Shown: piece by piece, positions 1 to 13,300 of the stretch
Layout: each line of letters opens with the position of its first letter
Numbering within the stretch: position 1 is the first letter of the stretch
Program-made: the position numbers and the translations under genes
Origin: Nautilus pompilius
Lineage: Eukaryota; Mollusca; Cephalopoda; Nautilida; Nautilidae
Assembly (NCBI GenBank): GCA_018389105.1
Contig: JACATO010000600.1
Coordinates: 881,501 to 945,500, forward strand
Direction: 5' to 3'
Length of the DNA stretch: 64,000 nucleotides
The notes under the pieces: model-generated
Databases searched by the model: none
What the model was told of the DNA's origin: nothing
Seen by the model: the letters and a program-made list of their open reading frames with translations, nothing else

Positions 1-689
1 TATTACAGAAGACGACTGAAGTGTCAGGCTCAATGTTGCTATCTATGAACGCCGATTTATTCACAAAGATAAGACTAAGCTACAGTCTTTAAACAGATTG
101 GTCGGTAACACCTGAGACATTTTGTACAATCTCATTGTATAAGTGTATTGAGCTTCTCTTGTAAACTATTCTTTCCTCCTCACTCAAAAGGTTCGTGGCA
201 GGTATAGTTCCAGGAATAAATTTTACTTTGCTTTAAACATATGATAAAGGGGTTCACTTTCCAGTAAATTCACTTAATACACCCATAGATTTCACAACTT
301 ACTGAACAAATGCACAATCCCTCTACGCTTGTGCTTCAGTTGTAATGTAAGATGGCAAACGGTTAAGCCAAACTCACTGCTGCAAAAACAGCATAGTGTC
401 ATCAAAATTCTAGTGGGAGTTCTCCAATGCTGAAGTTCGCTGAAGAAGAGTTAAAATTGGAATTTTCTTCTCTATGTTAGTTGTATCTGAACCAACTAAT
501 GATTAACTTGTGATGACGATCGCAGAGAAAGATCATCTACACAGTTTTGTTTGTTCTGTTACTAAAACTAATGATGATTAGAAACGCCCGAACTAACACT
601 CTCTACTTTCAGTAAATAACAGATCACTAATAACCGAGTGGCACTGAAGTAGTATTCGGTGATCTTTATTTATTCATCTGTAGATTATC
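1..689. other. Intergenic, nothing recognised
   Basis: AT-rich DNA with no convincing frame, RNA gene or repeat. CpG dinucleotides are frequent (about 21 in the first 780 bases counted by eye), close to random expectation for this composition. Confidence 0.5.
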
Positions 690-1180
690 TGAATGATATG
701 CAAAGTTACGAGGCGCACGGAAGTTCATCGACGATGACACCAGATGTCGTGGCCAGCACGGTTGTAATTATACCAACTTTTACTGTATCAAGGACCTCAA
801 GTCACCAGTAGACTAGCCATACAGGGCGTGAAGGTGCTGCTTTCGTGAACATAAGTACGTCAACTACATACAACCACTTTGCTTTACTCGAAAATCCTCA
901 CAAAATTGATGTCTTAATAGCTGAACTTCAAGCAGATTACCCGAGTAGATGTTTGCAAGAGCCTACTGCAGAGTGATGAGAAAGAGGGCATTGAATAGGG
1001 AAGAATAGTGACCTCTGATGAAACGTGGGTGCACCATTAGAGTAATAAGAGCATGAGATCATCCGAACAACAAAATAACCCTGATTCACTTACCTCAAAG
1101 AAATGTCCAAAACTCTCTTAGCTGGGAAGGTCAGAACTGTTTACCTGGACTTTTTCAGCTTGGACAAATTTAATGTTAAG
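690..1180 (+). pseudogene. Mariner transposase relic
   Basis: This is a decayed mariner-family transposase, a cut-and-paste DDD-type enzyme that inserts at TA. The clearest block is at 1002-1041, where plus-strand translation gives the mariner hallmark VTSDETWVHH, which carries the first catalytic aspartate. Upstream, 690-770 reads like the spacer between the two helix-turn-helix units (a GR..-DDD-like stretch). Downstream, 1090-1165 reads like the segment leading to the second aspartate (KEMSKTLLAGKV then VYLDFF). Several stop codons and frame changes interrupt it, and the second and third catalytic aspartates were not found. I did not find terminal inverted repeats, so the boundaries are approximate. 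Family assignment is from pattern recognition; it is a different and older copy than the mariner at 6.3-7.4 kb. Confidence 0.6.
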
Positions 1181-3225
1181 CTTTTCTACATTACTGAAAT
1201 ACAGTTCTTAGACGGCTGAAAAATTGTTCGGCACTCCATGGGAATTATAATAGTAAAATAGTAAGGTATGTATAGCTGTTCACACCTGCATAAATTAAAC
1301 AAAAAAATATGACCTTGCTTTACTTTGTACATTTCTACTTTATTATTTAACGTACAGTAGTAAAAAGAAAGTAAGCCATTCCTAGTTCGAAAAAAATGTT
1401 CCTCTGCCATATATATGATTTTTAGAATTTGTTTACATGATCCACAACAATGAGATGGCAGATTTACACCTGAACTACTCGTCAAAGGAGAATTTCTGGC
1501 AATAGGAAAAATGGTTTGTTCAGTTATACGGCTCTTGGCATGTGAAGGGGCCTACGGACGTCAAGATTAGTGATTCACCACGAACAGTCGTGGATACAAA
1601 TTTATCGGACCCGGAATCTGAGAACTTTGAATAAACCGCGATTGCTGAAGTATATTCTAAAGAATCCTATCTCAGTAGACTAACTTATTTATTATTGCTA
1701 ATTCAATAATTGCACTTCAAATTAAATAATATAAAATTCGTTGTGAATTTGACCATCGAAAACCACACTGGAAAAAAGAACACCTAAGCAGACGAGCGTT
1801 GTGTGCAGCAAATCACGTGATCTTTAACTAGACATGGTGATGCTCTCTATAACAGATTTTATAAGATAAGAGAAATATTTACCTTACTTTGTTATCTGAC
1901 CACTTCTTACGAAGTACACTACACCAATGGTCTGAGACAGGCGTAGTCGTGGGTTTGTTCTAAGATTAATCACAAAACGATCTATAATCTAAAATAAAAA
2001 TTCTAATTTATTCAAAATAATAATATCAGATAGCATAAGTATCTACTTATTTTGAAATAAGAAAAAGTAGGGTATTCGCGCATTCCTATGCATCTTCGGT
2101 GCTACGCTCATGGTCCGAGACATAGCAAATAGCTAAAGTGGTTTCAATATACTAGACTTAAAATAATCTTTTAGAACCAAAACATCATCTTTACGCGGTA
2201 CTTGCATGATATTAAGTATGAAACATAGCAAATGCCCCGTAAATACAACGTTAAAATGTTCTTTTGGCTATTATTAAAGCTAAACTAAAGATTTCGACCC
2301 GTAAAATTGAAATATAAAAAACAAAAAAATTGTATTTTTAATAAAGTAGAAGATGAGCTGTTTGGGAGACAAGAAATCTCGGAAATAAATATCAACACTG
2401 CCTGGTGACAGATTAGCTGGAGTGAAGGTAGCCAGTACCTCTGTGAATATGATGAACTGCAGCATCTGCAATAAAATTACTATTTGCACACTCTAATCGG
2501 CTCTTTTAAAGCCATTTCTGATGATGGCCATTGGAATAAAGGTGAAAGACTTAGAGTTGTGTGGGAATAAGCAGATGACAAAGATAGATTTTATTAATAG
2601 AAATGGTTGACATGTTTGACTTTTGCATGTTTTGTATATATAATGGTAGAACAAATTCACTCTTGTACTCAAAAAACGAGTCCAATTCAAATCGTATTTA
2701 ATAAGAATCCAGGTTTCTTTTGCACGCTTTATCCTCAGTTCCTTAATTTAAACAATCTATGTTACAAAAACGTGTCCTTTTATTAATATAAGTAAATCAC
2801 AGACTGAAAATCAATTTGTAAATATGTGTAAACTGATCTATATTTAGTGTTCTTTGCATAGAAATATAATTTTCATGTTTCTCTAATTATAAAACTCTTG
2901 CTAAAAAGTGTCATCTTTTATATTTTTATAGCAGTGCAGTGCTGAAATAAAACCAACATCTCATTTTAGATTTATTTAGCTTATCACTCCTGTGGTTTTA
3001 AAAAAAACTTCAATCCACCCAGCACGATAATCGGTCTACGACAAGGCGTATGTACTAATTTTTGCACGTCTAAGTTCATCTAGAGGTTACTGTAGACATT
3101 TCGATATGTAACTGAAGAAAAGCAAGCAGACCGAAACTAAATCAGGTTTTTAACCTACGTGAGTGAAAATTCTCGAGATCCTGAATGCGATGCTGGTGAA
3201 TCAGTAGTCATTCTTTGCTTAGAAT
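1181..3225. other. Intergenic, nothing recognised
   Basis: AT-rich sequence. Short open frames here lack splice signals, codon bias or recognisable motifs. Confidence 0.45.
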
Positions 3226-3338
3226 GGTTGTTGGAGAATTCATTCCCGGTAAATTCACTCCTAGTAATTTCATTGCTTATGGAATTCACTCCTTGTAAAT
3301 AAACTGCCTGCAATAATTGATTAATAATTTATTAATGT
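3226..3338 (+). repeat. Left terminal inverted repeat of the MULE
   Basis: Plus-strand arm containing several copies of a module of about 13-17 bases (TTCACTCC followed by TAGTAA or TTGTAAA). Its reverse complement matches 4523-4623 over nearly its whole length. Confidence 0.75.
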
Positions 3339-3479
3339 AAAAAATAGGTTTTGGTGGCCCATAATCAACATTAAAAGTAAAATTTATTTAAATAAATGCT
3401 ACGTTGTCAAAAATCTAAGAACGAATGCTATATAAAAACTGGTGCGAAGGTACGTGCTAAAAATTTCAAATTATTAAAG

Positions 3480-3990
3480 TGAAGCAAGTTTTGAGCTATT
3501 TCTCGTAAAAGGTCGATCTTGTTATCCGGATTATATTTAGCAGTAAGAGCTTGCAGGCATTTCTTACTTGTCGTTGTTGTCAATCAGAACAAACTGAACA
3601 TTTTTCGTTTGTGCTAAACATTCTTCTTTCTTTAAAGTTGAAATTAATTTCCAAATGTTGGGATGTATACATGTCAATGAGTTTTGAAGTGAATTATGGT
3701 ATTCTTCCAAACTGTTGTTGGCACCAAGCATATCTTGTTCTGTTCTGTTATCGATATTCCAAGTATCAATAGGAAATGCTGAGTAATTCTTCGTCTTCAC
3801 TTAGTCGACCTCTTTCGCATCCGATATAGAACATTTCAAAATAAGGCACTATTTCTTGAGGGAGATCATCGTCAACGACAAGTTCCTCGAAACCATCAAT
3901 TACATCAAAGGAATTCTGGCGGTATTCACCGACCTGTGTTTAATAATGCCTTAATCTTGATCATGCATTAAGATGTGGACTCAAGCCTTG
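3480..3990 (-). pseudogene. MULE transposase C-terminal relic
   Basis: The minus strand encodes a degraded C-terminal part of a Mutator-like transposase. An open frame at 3800-3564 contains NNSLEEYHNSLQ followed by HPNIWKLISTLKKEE. This matches the family pattern in which a conserved NNS-x-E-x-WH/YH-N motif is followed by HPxIWxFIxxLKKE. Upstream, about 3990-3810, a frame reads FDVIDGFEEL then VPYFEMFYIG, which corresponds to the family's Y-F-E-x-T-Y-I-G segment before the PLFPIxxWN block. A frame change and a stop separate the pieces. The N-terminal and catalytic parts are absent, so this is a deletion derivative moved, if at all, by enzyme from elsewhere. Family membership is recognised from motifs. 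Confidence 0.68.
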
Positions 3991-4522
3991 CAATACTTCA
4001 TTTCGCATTCCTAAAAAGTCTTGGTCCCATCGGAATTTATTTTCTGTGCTTTGTATATCTAATTCATATCATCTATAAGTTTCTTTCTCTCAATTGTGCT
4101 GTTAATGACATGAGGCATGGTAAAAGGGATATAGGAACGAATTCTGACCAAACCCTCACCTGGCAGCATTAGTTGAACGACTAAACAGGTTAGGCCTAGT
4201 CATCAAATGAAGACACTTCCATAACACTGATAGCGCCATCTACTAGATATTTAAAATATAATGTACTTGCTTTTTAAAACTAAATTTTAAAATTACTTTA
4301 AGTTAAATTATTTACATTATGTAAATTAATTTTAATAATTACTATATGTGACTTTACCTGGATTGAATTATCCTACATCTGGTAGCTACTGATGCCAGCT
4401 GCAGGTTGGTAAGATCTTGAATAGCTGATATGCAACCGCTGAAATGTATTCTCCTAGAACCTATCCAGTCATTCAGCTACTACAGCAAGCAGTGATTATG
4501 GAACACTAAAGCATTTTTTTGC

Positions 4523-4623
4523 CATTAATAAATTATTACAGAGAGTGAATTTACCAGGAGTGAATTACATGGGAAGTGAAATTACGGAGAGTCAATTTAC
4601 CGGGAGCAAAATTATCGGTCACC
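4523..4623 (-). repeat. Right terminal inverted repeat of the MULE
   Basis: Inverted partner of 3226-3338, with the same sub-repeat architecture (GTGAATTTACCAGGAGTGAA-type modules on the plus strand). Confidence 0.75.
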
Positions 4624-6329
4624 GAAACAGTGATCCACATTTTGGACCACGTACTGCAGTGGAATACAGCTCTGGAGCCAGAACTTCGCTCTTGACCATA
4701 TGATTAATAGCAAATTTTTTTGGTATCATTTCATTTTGTCTGTTTGTCTGTAAGTAGCAGTGTTTTTTATGCAATGTAGCATCGGCATATCTTTTCCTTG
4801 CACCGAGTAGCACTGCTTCGAGTTTTCAGTGCATCATTTCCCTTGTATTTTTTTTGTTTTCCCGGTTCTCCTCATTTATTTATTTGTTTCGCTTTGTTAG
4901 GGAGTCGTTTTCTATCATCAACATTTCTTGTGCCATGGCTCACAGCGCCCTTCCCAAAATTATACATTTTGGATACTTTTTACAGAAGTAAAAAAAAAAA
5001 ATCATTTACTTGACTACCAAATTAGGTTCTGGCACTAAATAATAGATCTATAATTGTTTACTCTCTGGTTTAAGGCATCCAAATGCGAAAAAATCCATTA
5101 TCAACTGTTTAAAGAAATATTCTTGCTTCTGTGTGACATTTTTTAAGATTCTCACTTAATATCGGGAAAATTGAAGCATCCTATTTTAAATTTCTAATGT
5201 TGGAATATTTTATCATAGTGTTAATAATTAAGCTATCTTTCTCAGTAGGAATATGATTACGATAAAAAAAATCTGTTTGGTTACATGTATGTACAATACT
5301 AACTTATGAGCTTTCACCATAAGGCATTTGATTCTTCGAATAACGAGACAAGCGAATCTGAAATCATGATAATGGTGATTATGATGATAAGAAAAAGATA
5401 CAAACTAGAAAATTTCTTGATTTAAATGTTTGTTTTTTAGATTTTTCTTCGTAAAATAACTCTGCATACCGACAGATCAGATCTACGTGTGCCAGAAAAG
5501 CCAATTCCAAGTCAAAAGCCTACATTAGCCATTCCTACATGCGTTTGTCTAGGTTAAGTTCACTCGCCTACAATCTAGATTAGATCTGCGTCTTCTGCAG
5601 AGTTCAAGTAAAAGGCGCTTGTTCATGTATACTTGATGCAAAGTCAAACGACAGTATTTTGGTCGTCTTGGGAGAGTTCGTTCGTCGACAGTTGATAAGA
5701 TCGTTTAGGGTCTTATCAGAGCTGTGTTCATGCGAATTTACGCCACGTTGTAGATGGCAATCGGTGTAGATATGGCCGCAATGTAGAATTTTTCTGGTGA
5801 CCTGATGAACCATGAAAAGACAGATAACTAACTGCATTTTCTTCAGGGTTAGATTCGATGAATTAATTAAAATATTCTGTCATAGATTTATTTGTGATTT
5901 TGTTTTATTTTAACATGCATATCTTCTAGGTGCATATATGATGCTAGAGCAAATATGCTTAACTTCCAAAAACACAAGCAAAACGAAATCGACAAAAAAT
6001 TCATGGGATGATGTCAATCAATTAATTTTCAGAGTTTATAGTCACTAATCCTGCACACACGATGCAGGAATTTTCTTTGCTACGCCACGGCAAAATTAAC
6101 ATCAGCCGGTTCACTTTTCTATACAGAGCGGAGTCAACACAGTTTTATTAATGGTTATTTTTTTTAATATTGCCAATTCTTGTATTACTATTGTAACCAT
6201 CGCTGCTGAGTTGTTTTTTTTAAAACTTTACATGATGCGCAAGATCAATTTTTTAGTTTTATTACGGTTACGTCACTTGTTTTACCGTAACAATAAGACT
6301 TCATATATTTGTTGAAAGTTAAATTTATT
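4624..6329. other. Intergenic, nothing recognised
   Basis: No gene or element recognised. A 77-codon minus-strand open frame at 5837-5604 shows no family motif. Confidence 0.4.
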
Positions 6330-7371
6330 AATCAAAGTTAGATTATAGCCAATAAACTTTTGCCGAGTTACAAGCACATTTATACCATTTTGAAATAAAT
6401 CTGGATTTCTGGAAACGATAAACTGTTGTAAGGCAGTTTCAATTGCTGCTTAGTTGGAGAAGGATTCCATACGGAGGAAGCTGTCGAGGTGTTTGAAAGG
6501 GTGGTAGTCTGTGGGAGAAAGGTCTGGTGAATAGGATGGGTGAGGGAGAACTTTGTACCCCAAAGTGTTCGGTTTTTGAAGAGTCACTTTTGCAACATGA
6601 GGACGAGCATCGTCGTAGTGAAGGATTGGGTCTCCTCGATTCACCAATGCCGGCTGTCGTTGGAAGAGTTTCTGATAAAAAAAACGTTTAATTCACGACA
6701 GTACCTTTCGGCTGTGATGGTTTCACCCAGGTTGCAAGAAGTTATAGTGGATGACACCAGTTGCAGTTCACCAGACAGTGACCATGATCTTTTTGGGGTG
6801 GAGGTTGGGTTTTGGAATGTAGTTTGGCGCCTTATCTCTGCCGAGCTACTATGCTGATCGTTTGCGAGTGTCGTAAAAGATCCATTTTTCACACGTAATC
6901 ATTCAGTCTAGAAATGGGTCGTTGTTGTTTCTTATGACAAGCGAAGAGCAGATCTCCAATCGACGATTTTGTTGTTGTTCATTCAATTCGTGAGGCACCC
7001 ACTTGTCAAGCTTCTTCACCTGGCCGATTACGTCAAGATGCCGGGAAACAGTTGCAGTGCTTACGTCAAGCTCTCCAGCAAGTTCTCGCACTGTTTTTCT
7101 TGGATCGGCTTCAAGTGAAGCTTTCAGACGGTCGTCATCACAGCTGGAAGGATGTCTAAAATGTTCCTTATCTTTGAGGCTCACATCTCCTGATCGAAAC
7201 TTTGTAAATCATCGTTGTACTGCGCGCTCATTTACTGTGTCCTCGCACCATCCTTGCTTAATGTTACGAGTTGCCTCGCTCGCTTTGTGGCCTGGTTTGA
7301 ATTCGTGAAGAAAAATGGCATAAAAATTTTTCTATCCGTGCTTCACTCAGAACCCTGAAACAAATATCCAT
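6330..7371 (-). pseudogene. Mariner (SETMAR/Hsmar1-like) transposase pseudogene
   Basis: The whole length of a mariner transposase of the type fused into primate SETMAR can be followed on the minus strand. A likely original start is at 7371. The HEFKLGHKA and NERAVQRWF blocks lie at about 7320-7200, and the second helix-turn-helix, from MSLKDKEHFRHP through VSRHLDVIGQVKKLDKWVP, at 7184-6970. The catalytic core is at 6900-6450. It ends with HYDDARPHVA and LSPTDYHPF, whose aspartates have 34 residues between them, the D34D spacing of mariner. The first catalytic aspartate is missing: the motif reads ITCEKW where the family has ITCDEKW, an apparent three-base loss near 6890. Frame changes near 7190 and 6650 and stops near 6900 and 6448 also kill it. 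CpG is well preserved. TIRs were not defined. Confidence 0.85.
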
Positions 7372-10300
7372 TTTATATTTTTTAAAAGGTAGGTTTTGCA
7401 TAATGTATGCCAAAGCGCACGTTACAAAACAATACATATCTTATCTACATACCCCTTCACCAGCATGCAAAATATGAACTCGAAATTAACATAATATAAA
7501 AACCGACAAAATGTTTGTAACGACCTGACAGAACCATCCAATCTTTGCTTTTTTTTACAAGCACCATCTTTACCTCAGAAGAACATTTGTAACGACCTAA
7601 TACTAGTGTCTCGTACGTACATAAGAAAAACAGAAAAAAAGAAGCCACTCATGATATTTAGTTCAGTCGCAAGTGATAGTGGTATTTGTGTTAATTTAAG
7701 CTGATATGTAAAAAAAGAATGTTTAGCTAATGCAAGCAACAACATCAAACGAAAGCTCAACGTTGGTTGTGCTAGAAATATACAAGTGTTCGGATATGAA
7801 CAAGAAAATTAGATATAAAATTATGATAAAATTGTCAATGATTTTTTTTTTTTGGTCTATCCACTAAAATCTTCAAGATATTTAGTTTTGAGCTAGATAA
7901 ACGATATAACATTAAAGCTCCAGATTACAGATTAATAGCATGTCAAAAAATTTTGTGGAACAGGATTGGTTGGGCAGTTTTATAAAGCTTTAACCAACTT
8001 TATCAATCAGAATGCCTTAAACTACCAGTTTGTCACGTGCAACCAGCTTTAACAGGGAAAATGCTAGTTTTATCTGCTTTAAGGAATATATCAGGTTTGG
8101 TGCACAAGAAAATCACTGTTTTCGTATATAATTTTTTATATTACAACTTCGACCTGGAGTAGATTGTGACACTTTGATAGAAGGATATGTTTTGAACTTT
8201 GTTGAAGTCGTGTGTATTATTTCATTATAATAAGTAAATCTGATTGGTTCCTTGTTCTAGTAGTTTATAATATTTGATGAACCATAATCTTCCTAATCAG
8301 ATTTCCAGAATAAAATAGATTTGTTTGAAAAGTGTTACAACTGGGCCTTGTCTCCCTTAAGATTAAATTTATGGAAACTAACTTGAAGTTAATGATATAG
8401 ATGAGTTACTACAAAAGTGTTTTGCATATTGAATAAACTTTCGTTATCAACAGATTTCACTGTTTATTTAAAATACATTTACTCTATTTGCCTAATATTA
8501 ATTAGATATAACTGTTTTATTATTGCATAATTTATCAATTAACTGTAAGTCGTCTACAAATCATATAAAAGTAAAGAACGTCTCATGATTAATAATATAT
8601 GAAATGATGTTCCTACATTTTATAATACGTAAGACAAAAAGGGGATAACTGTAACCACATTTTTACGCGTGTTAAAATGACGGTTTCACAACAACATCAA
8701 CAACAAACTTTAGTAGATATTTTAAAATATTATTTGTTTATTTTCTTTTTTAATATAGGACTTGAGTAGCTTTTAATTATCACAATCCATTAGTAAAGTA
8801 AAGAACATTTCTAGAATGTTCTTAATTGACGTCTATTTCACTTACAATAATTTTTTGCGGTAAAAGTCAATCAAGGATCGAATCTAAATTTGAACCTTCA
8901 GGCTAAATTGAGCCCAAAGTTGCTATACTTAAATCTTGTTATCCTGAATGATGGAGCTGCTTCCTAATCTCAATGTTATATTTCTGATAAGTATATCAAA
9001 AGCTTTCTTTCATGTGACGACGAAATAACTTTTTTTACTCAATATTCCAGAGTAAAATTAGTTTAAAGAAATGAAGTTATTACGATTGTAACTTTAAGTT
9101 TTTGTTTTCATAAAGGTATAATCGGTATTTTTAAAAATTGGCTTAAAGAAGATGCTAACATCAAACGCCAAGAAGATATTTGAATGACTGAGCAAAATTA
9201 GATTAAAAAGAACAACAACAGCTTTAAGCGTTTCAAAGACGATTTTAAGATTCCTACAACGAAATAATAAACTATTGCTTCAAAATTATTAATGAAATGT
9301 AATTGTTTCAAACATTTTGCCGATTACCTTTAGAGGTATATTCAGTTGTTTTAAAACAACACCCTTTCCAATAAAGTTGACTTCAAATATAATCTCGACA
9401 AAATTGTTTGCTATTACACACTTCAATGAAATCTGATGACACCACCCTGCACGTGCCTTACCGGAGCTTACAAGTCTGGGATGGGAATTTTTTCCAAAGC
9501 ATTTTTGCAGCTGGGATTTGGCACATATTTGCCCATGAGCCGTAGACTTCAATGGTTATTGTGCCAAAAATAGTCCTACTAGTTATGATTGCCTGGAAAT
9601 CTGGTATCATGTGGCGGTACGCCATTTAGAAATCTCGAGGTCAAATAATGAAATGTGTTGATGTGGATGTCCAATAGTATACAAACTACTTCTGCGGACT
9701 TTTGAGCGAGTAGCAAGTGTTTATTATAATATAACGAACATACATGGATGCCATGTTTTAACAGGGTTGAATATTATAGATGCAACATTTCTTAACTGAA
9801 GCAGTCAATCTTTGTGTAAAGAAACAAACGACCAACTTCAGATATGACATAATGTTAGTTCTCTGAGTGTTTTTTGCGAGTTCTCCTGGCTAGATCGCGT
9901 CGCTGCCATTGTTGGAAACCTCAATAAATGATACCTGATCTCGTATAACAGATATTTCTGTAATCTTATGGCCATTTTCAAGTTAAATTGTCAATACCTT
10001 ATTCTACTTCAGATAAATTAAATTTTTTCGACTCGTAGTTTATGGAGCAGCTAATAAAACTAGTACTGATCTGTAATTTAGACTGTTTGAATTGAAGTAT
10101 TTAAAATGGTGCTGCGCAATGGCTGTTAAATTTCAATAAATAATGATGATAGTAAATAAAAATATATATATACATTAATATTAATTTAAACCAACGCACT
10201 ACTTTTGAATATCTTTAGTTTTAAATAGTCAATTCTATAAATAATTTGCTATGTATGTAGATTACCCTTTTCTCTTATATATATGGGATGTTAGTCAGCT

Positions 10301-13300
10301 TTAATTTCTACGGAAATAGCTGAAACGTACTGGTGTTTATAGAACATGAACTGTCCTATTATAACAATTTTGGGATCGATTATAAGTTAGAGAATTTGTT
10401 GAAATCTACTTGCAGCCATTTGATGACTTTTAAATACATCACCAACAGCACTGACCTTCAGTGATGCGAGATTTAAAACAGCATCGAAGTTCTTCAATTT
10501 TTTTTTAACTTGGTGGAAAAACAGCAACAATAACCAGAACAAAACTAGAAATAACCGAATATTTCATGCTTTTCTTTCAATTTACTTGAATTATAATTAA
10601 AAGACTAAATCCTTAAGTTAAATTAGAAGAAAATAACATAAAAAGAAACAAAACAAAATGTTTAGTTGGAAAATAAGTTTTTATTTCTATTATGACTGGA
10701 AAGCAAAGAAAACTTCTATACAAAAGGTGGTAACTGGCTTTGTAAAATGAAAGCTTTAAAAAGGAAAATGTTTTTGTAGGATAGCAACTGGACGTGCACG
10801 TGCTATTGTTTGTTTTGTTTTATGAAGCAGTATTAGCATTTAGATGGAATTTCCAAGTGCTAATATGCATACGCAACATTGATAAACGTGACGACAACGT
10901 TGATATGTATGCTCAGGTACATGATGCTAGCAGTGCTCTTCAGAGATTTATTAGATGACGTGAGCACTCACAAAGAAAGTGATGACAGACAATTGTGTAA
11001 GCACATTTTAATAATATAAAATATCTCGATATGGTAGGCAACAAAAAAAAAATTATAATAAACAAGGATAAAGAAAATATCTGAATATTTGGAAAAAAAA
11101 AACAAGTTTATTATGATTTTTTGCATGTCGTGTGTTAAAGTCTTGCATTTTTTAACCGAAACCCAAAATATAAAAGATGCAAAATGTTATAAAGATTAAC
11201 AGTAAAATATGAATGAAGAAACTGGGGCTACTTGTTACAGGATTAAGTTGATACAGTAAAAAAATCCCTAATTAAACGTACAGATGCAGCTATAATTAAC
11301 AGCATATGCTGACTTTTCAATCTTCTATACTTTTAATTAGGAAAATGCTGGTGCTGTAATAACTTACAAACTATTTACAGCCTCCACTTTGTATAGACAA
11401 ATAGAATTAATAAGTAAATTAATGGTAATGAAAAACCTTGTTTGTTATTATAGACAAGTTTTAGAATTTATATATATGCTTATAGTGTACACAAAATATG
11501 AAAATATGACCATTATCCATAAATAATGTATAGTCATTCATAGTAAATAATAATAGAATGTTCGTTTTCTGACAGCAGTGACGCCTCGTGATCTTACTTC
11601 TAATAATAGGATTTCAAAATAAATTGCGCAATCAGAGGAGATAATCTGGTGGGGTCTGAAGTGTGGTCACTAAATGGAAAACATATTTCAAATGCAGTTC
11701 TGCTGGTGAAATATTTCCGAGCTCCCAAAAATAATAGATTCATTTCAAGTGATAACTCAGTTGTTTCCGAAAGATGTGAAATGAAAACGTCAACAAAAAG
11801 AACAAAAAGTACTGTCCTTACGTCTTCATCGACTCTGCCACACTAATAAAAGCATTTCATAAATCAATAAATAAATAAATTTCCAAAACGCCAATATCAA
11901 CCTTAAACATCGTTAGTTGTTCGAATAGCAGTTTTGTAGCAAGTTAAACTCTACCAGCAAAGACTTTACAAAAACAAAATTAATTTGTAGAGTTTGGAAA
12001 AATGAACGAAACTTTCAAACATTTGGCTTCCTGCAATCAGAGACAGCATTTAAATTTAAACGCTATAACATGAAATGATAATTGAGACAAGAACAAGTTG
12101 ATTAGTAATGTATGGTTTTATTTTTAATACTTAAAAATAAATTTTGAGAAGAATTATAATTTTTAAACGTAGTTCTCATATAATGGCAGGGATTCTCCGT
12201 GAGTTAAACTCGGAGCCATACTAGGCTTACACAACAAGAACCAAAATTAATTCCATTTATTTATTCACAGAGATAAATTAATTTTTGGTGTGGTGTTTTT
12301 GTTGTTCGAAATTAATAAAGTTGCTTCAATGTTCGAGGTAGCCAAGGCTTTGTCATTTTTTCCTTCCTTTCATAATCGTTGCTTTAAGAATATCTGAGCA
12401 CCAACATTTATTAACCCTCCGTATATAATTTTAATTTTTACCTCCCTTGTACCACCTCAGCCTGGAAGCATTAGTTAGTAGTTGAGTTAAATGGCTGAAT
12501 ATTTATCGACATGAATTTTTCGTTATAAAAAGTTACACTGATTACGAAAGTCCTATTTTTCACATCCCCTATAAGTAAACTTGTGCTGAGTAATACAGAA
12601 TTGAAAACTAGTGAAGTGCAGATGTATCTCATGTGATATTCAAAGAGATGCACATCAAATGAAATTTCTCGTTACTTGTTTGTTAATGACTGCATTCACA
12701 AACCAAACCATGACATTTACATCCTTTCGTAATCTACGTTGTGCAGATACCACGTAAACACGGTGTTTGGGGTTTATGGCTATCATTAAAGGACACTTCT
12801 TTATCTTCCACTTCTGGAAATGAAGAGTTATAGTAGGGACATTTGCTTGTGACTTCCCATGCTAAGAAGTAGTCATTCAACTCACTCAGTATGTAAAGCA
12901 TATGAGCCCTAATATTATAATCAAGATAGGGATCTGAAACTTCTAAACCGGGAAAACAAGCAAATCTCATCTAATCATTAAACTACAAAGAATAAATGTG
13001 CACAGAACTATTAAATTGGCGTCAACCGTGACCCCCTGACTGATGTTACAAATAAAATTAGTATATTACTTATATTCAATTTTCGATCAGTTCTTTATAA
13101 AAATTTACTTTTATTTGAGTTATTTTTTCTTTAAAACAGGTGTTATTTTGGATATATGTAGACGTTTGCGTTTCTCCGTTTGCTTATTTGCAGTTTCGTT
13201 TGACAACAGACAGAAGGTTCTGAAAATTGCAACACTAGTCAGTTAAGACTTAATTAGACATTAAAAAGTGTAAGTACTTTGCCTTTTAATCCACTAAATC

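Larger units (their letters stand above)
3226..4623 (-). mobile_element. MULE (Mutator-like) DNA transposon with long TIRs
   Basis: The element is about 1.4 kb, bounded by inverted repeats of about 100 bp at 3226-3338 and 4523-4623. Both arms are built of repeated modules resembling GTAAATTCACTCC, and both end on the inner side with the same AATAATTTATTAATG-like string. Between them, on the minus strand, lies a fragment of a Mutator-like transposase (see 3480-3990). Long TIRs plus this transposase type support the MULE superfamily. An exact 9-10 bp target duplication could not be seen, so the outer ends may be off by a few bases. The coding part is too short and broken to be autonomous. Confidence 0.72.
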
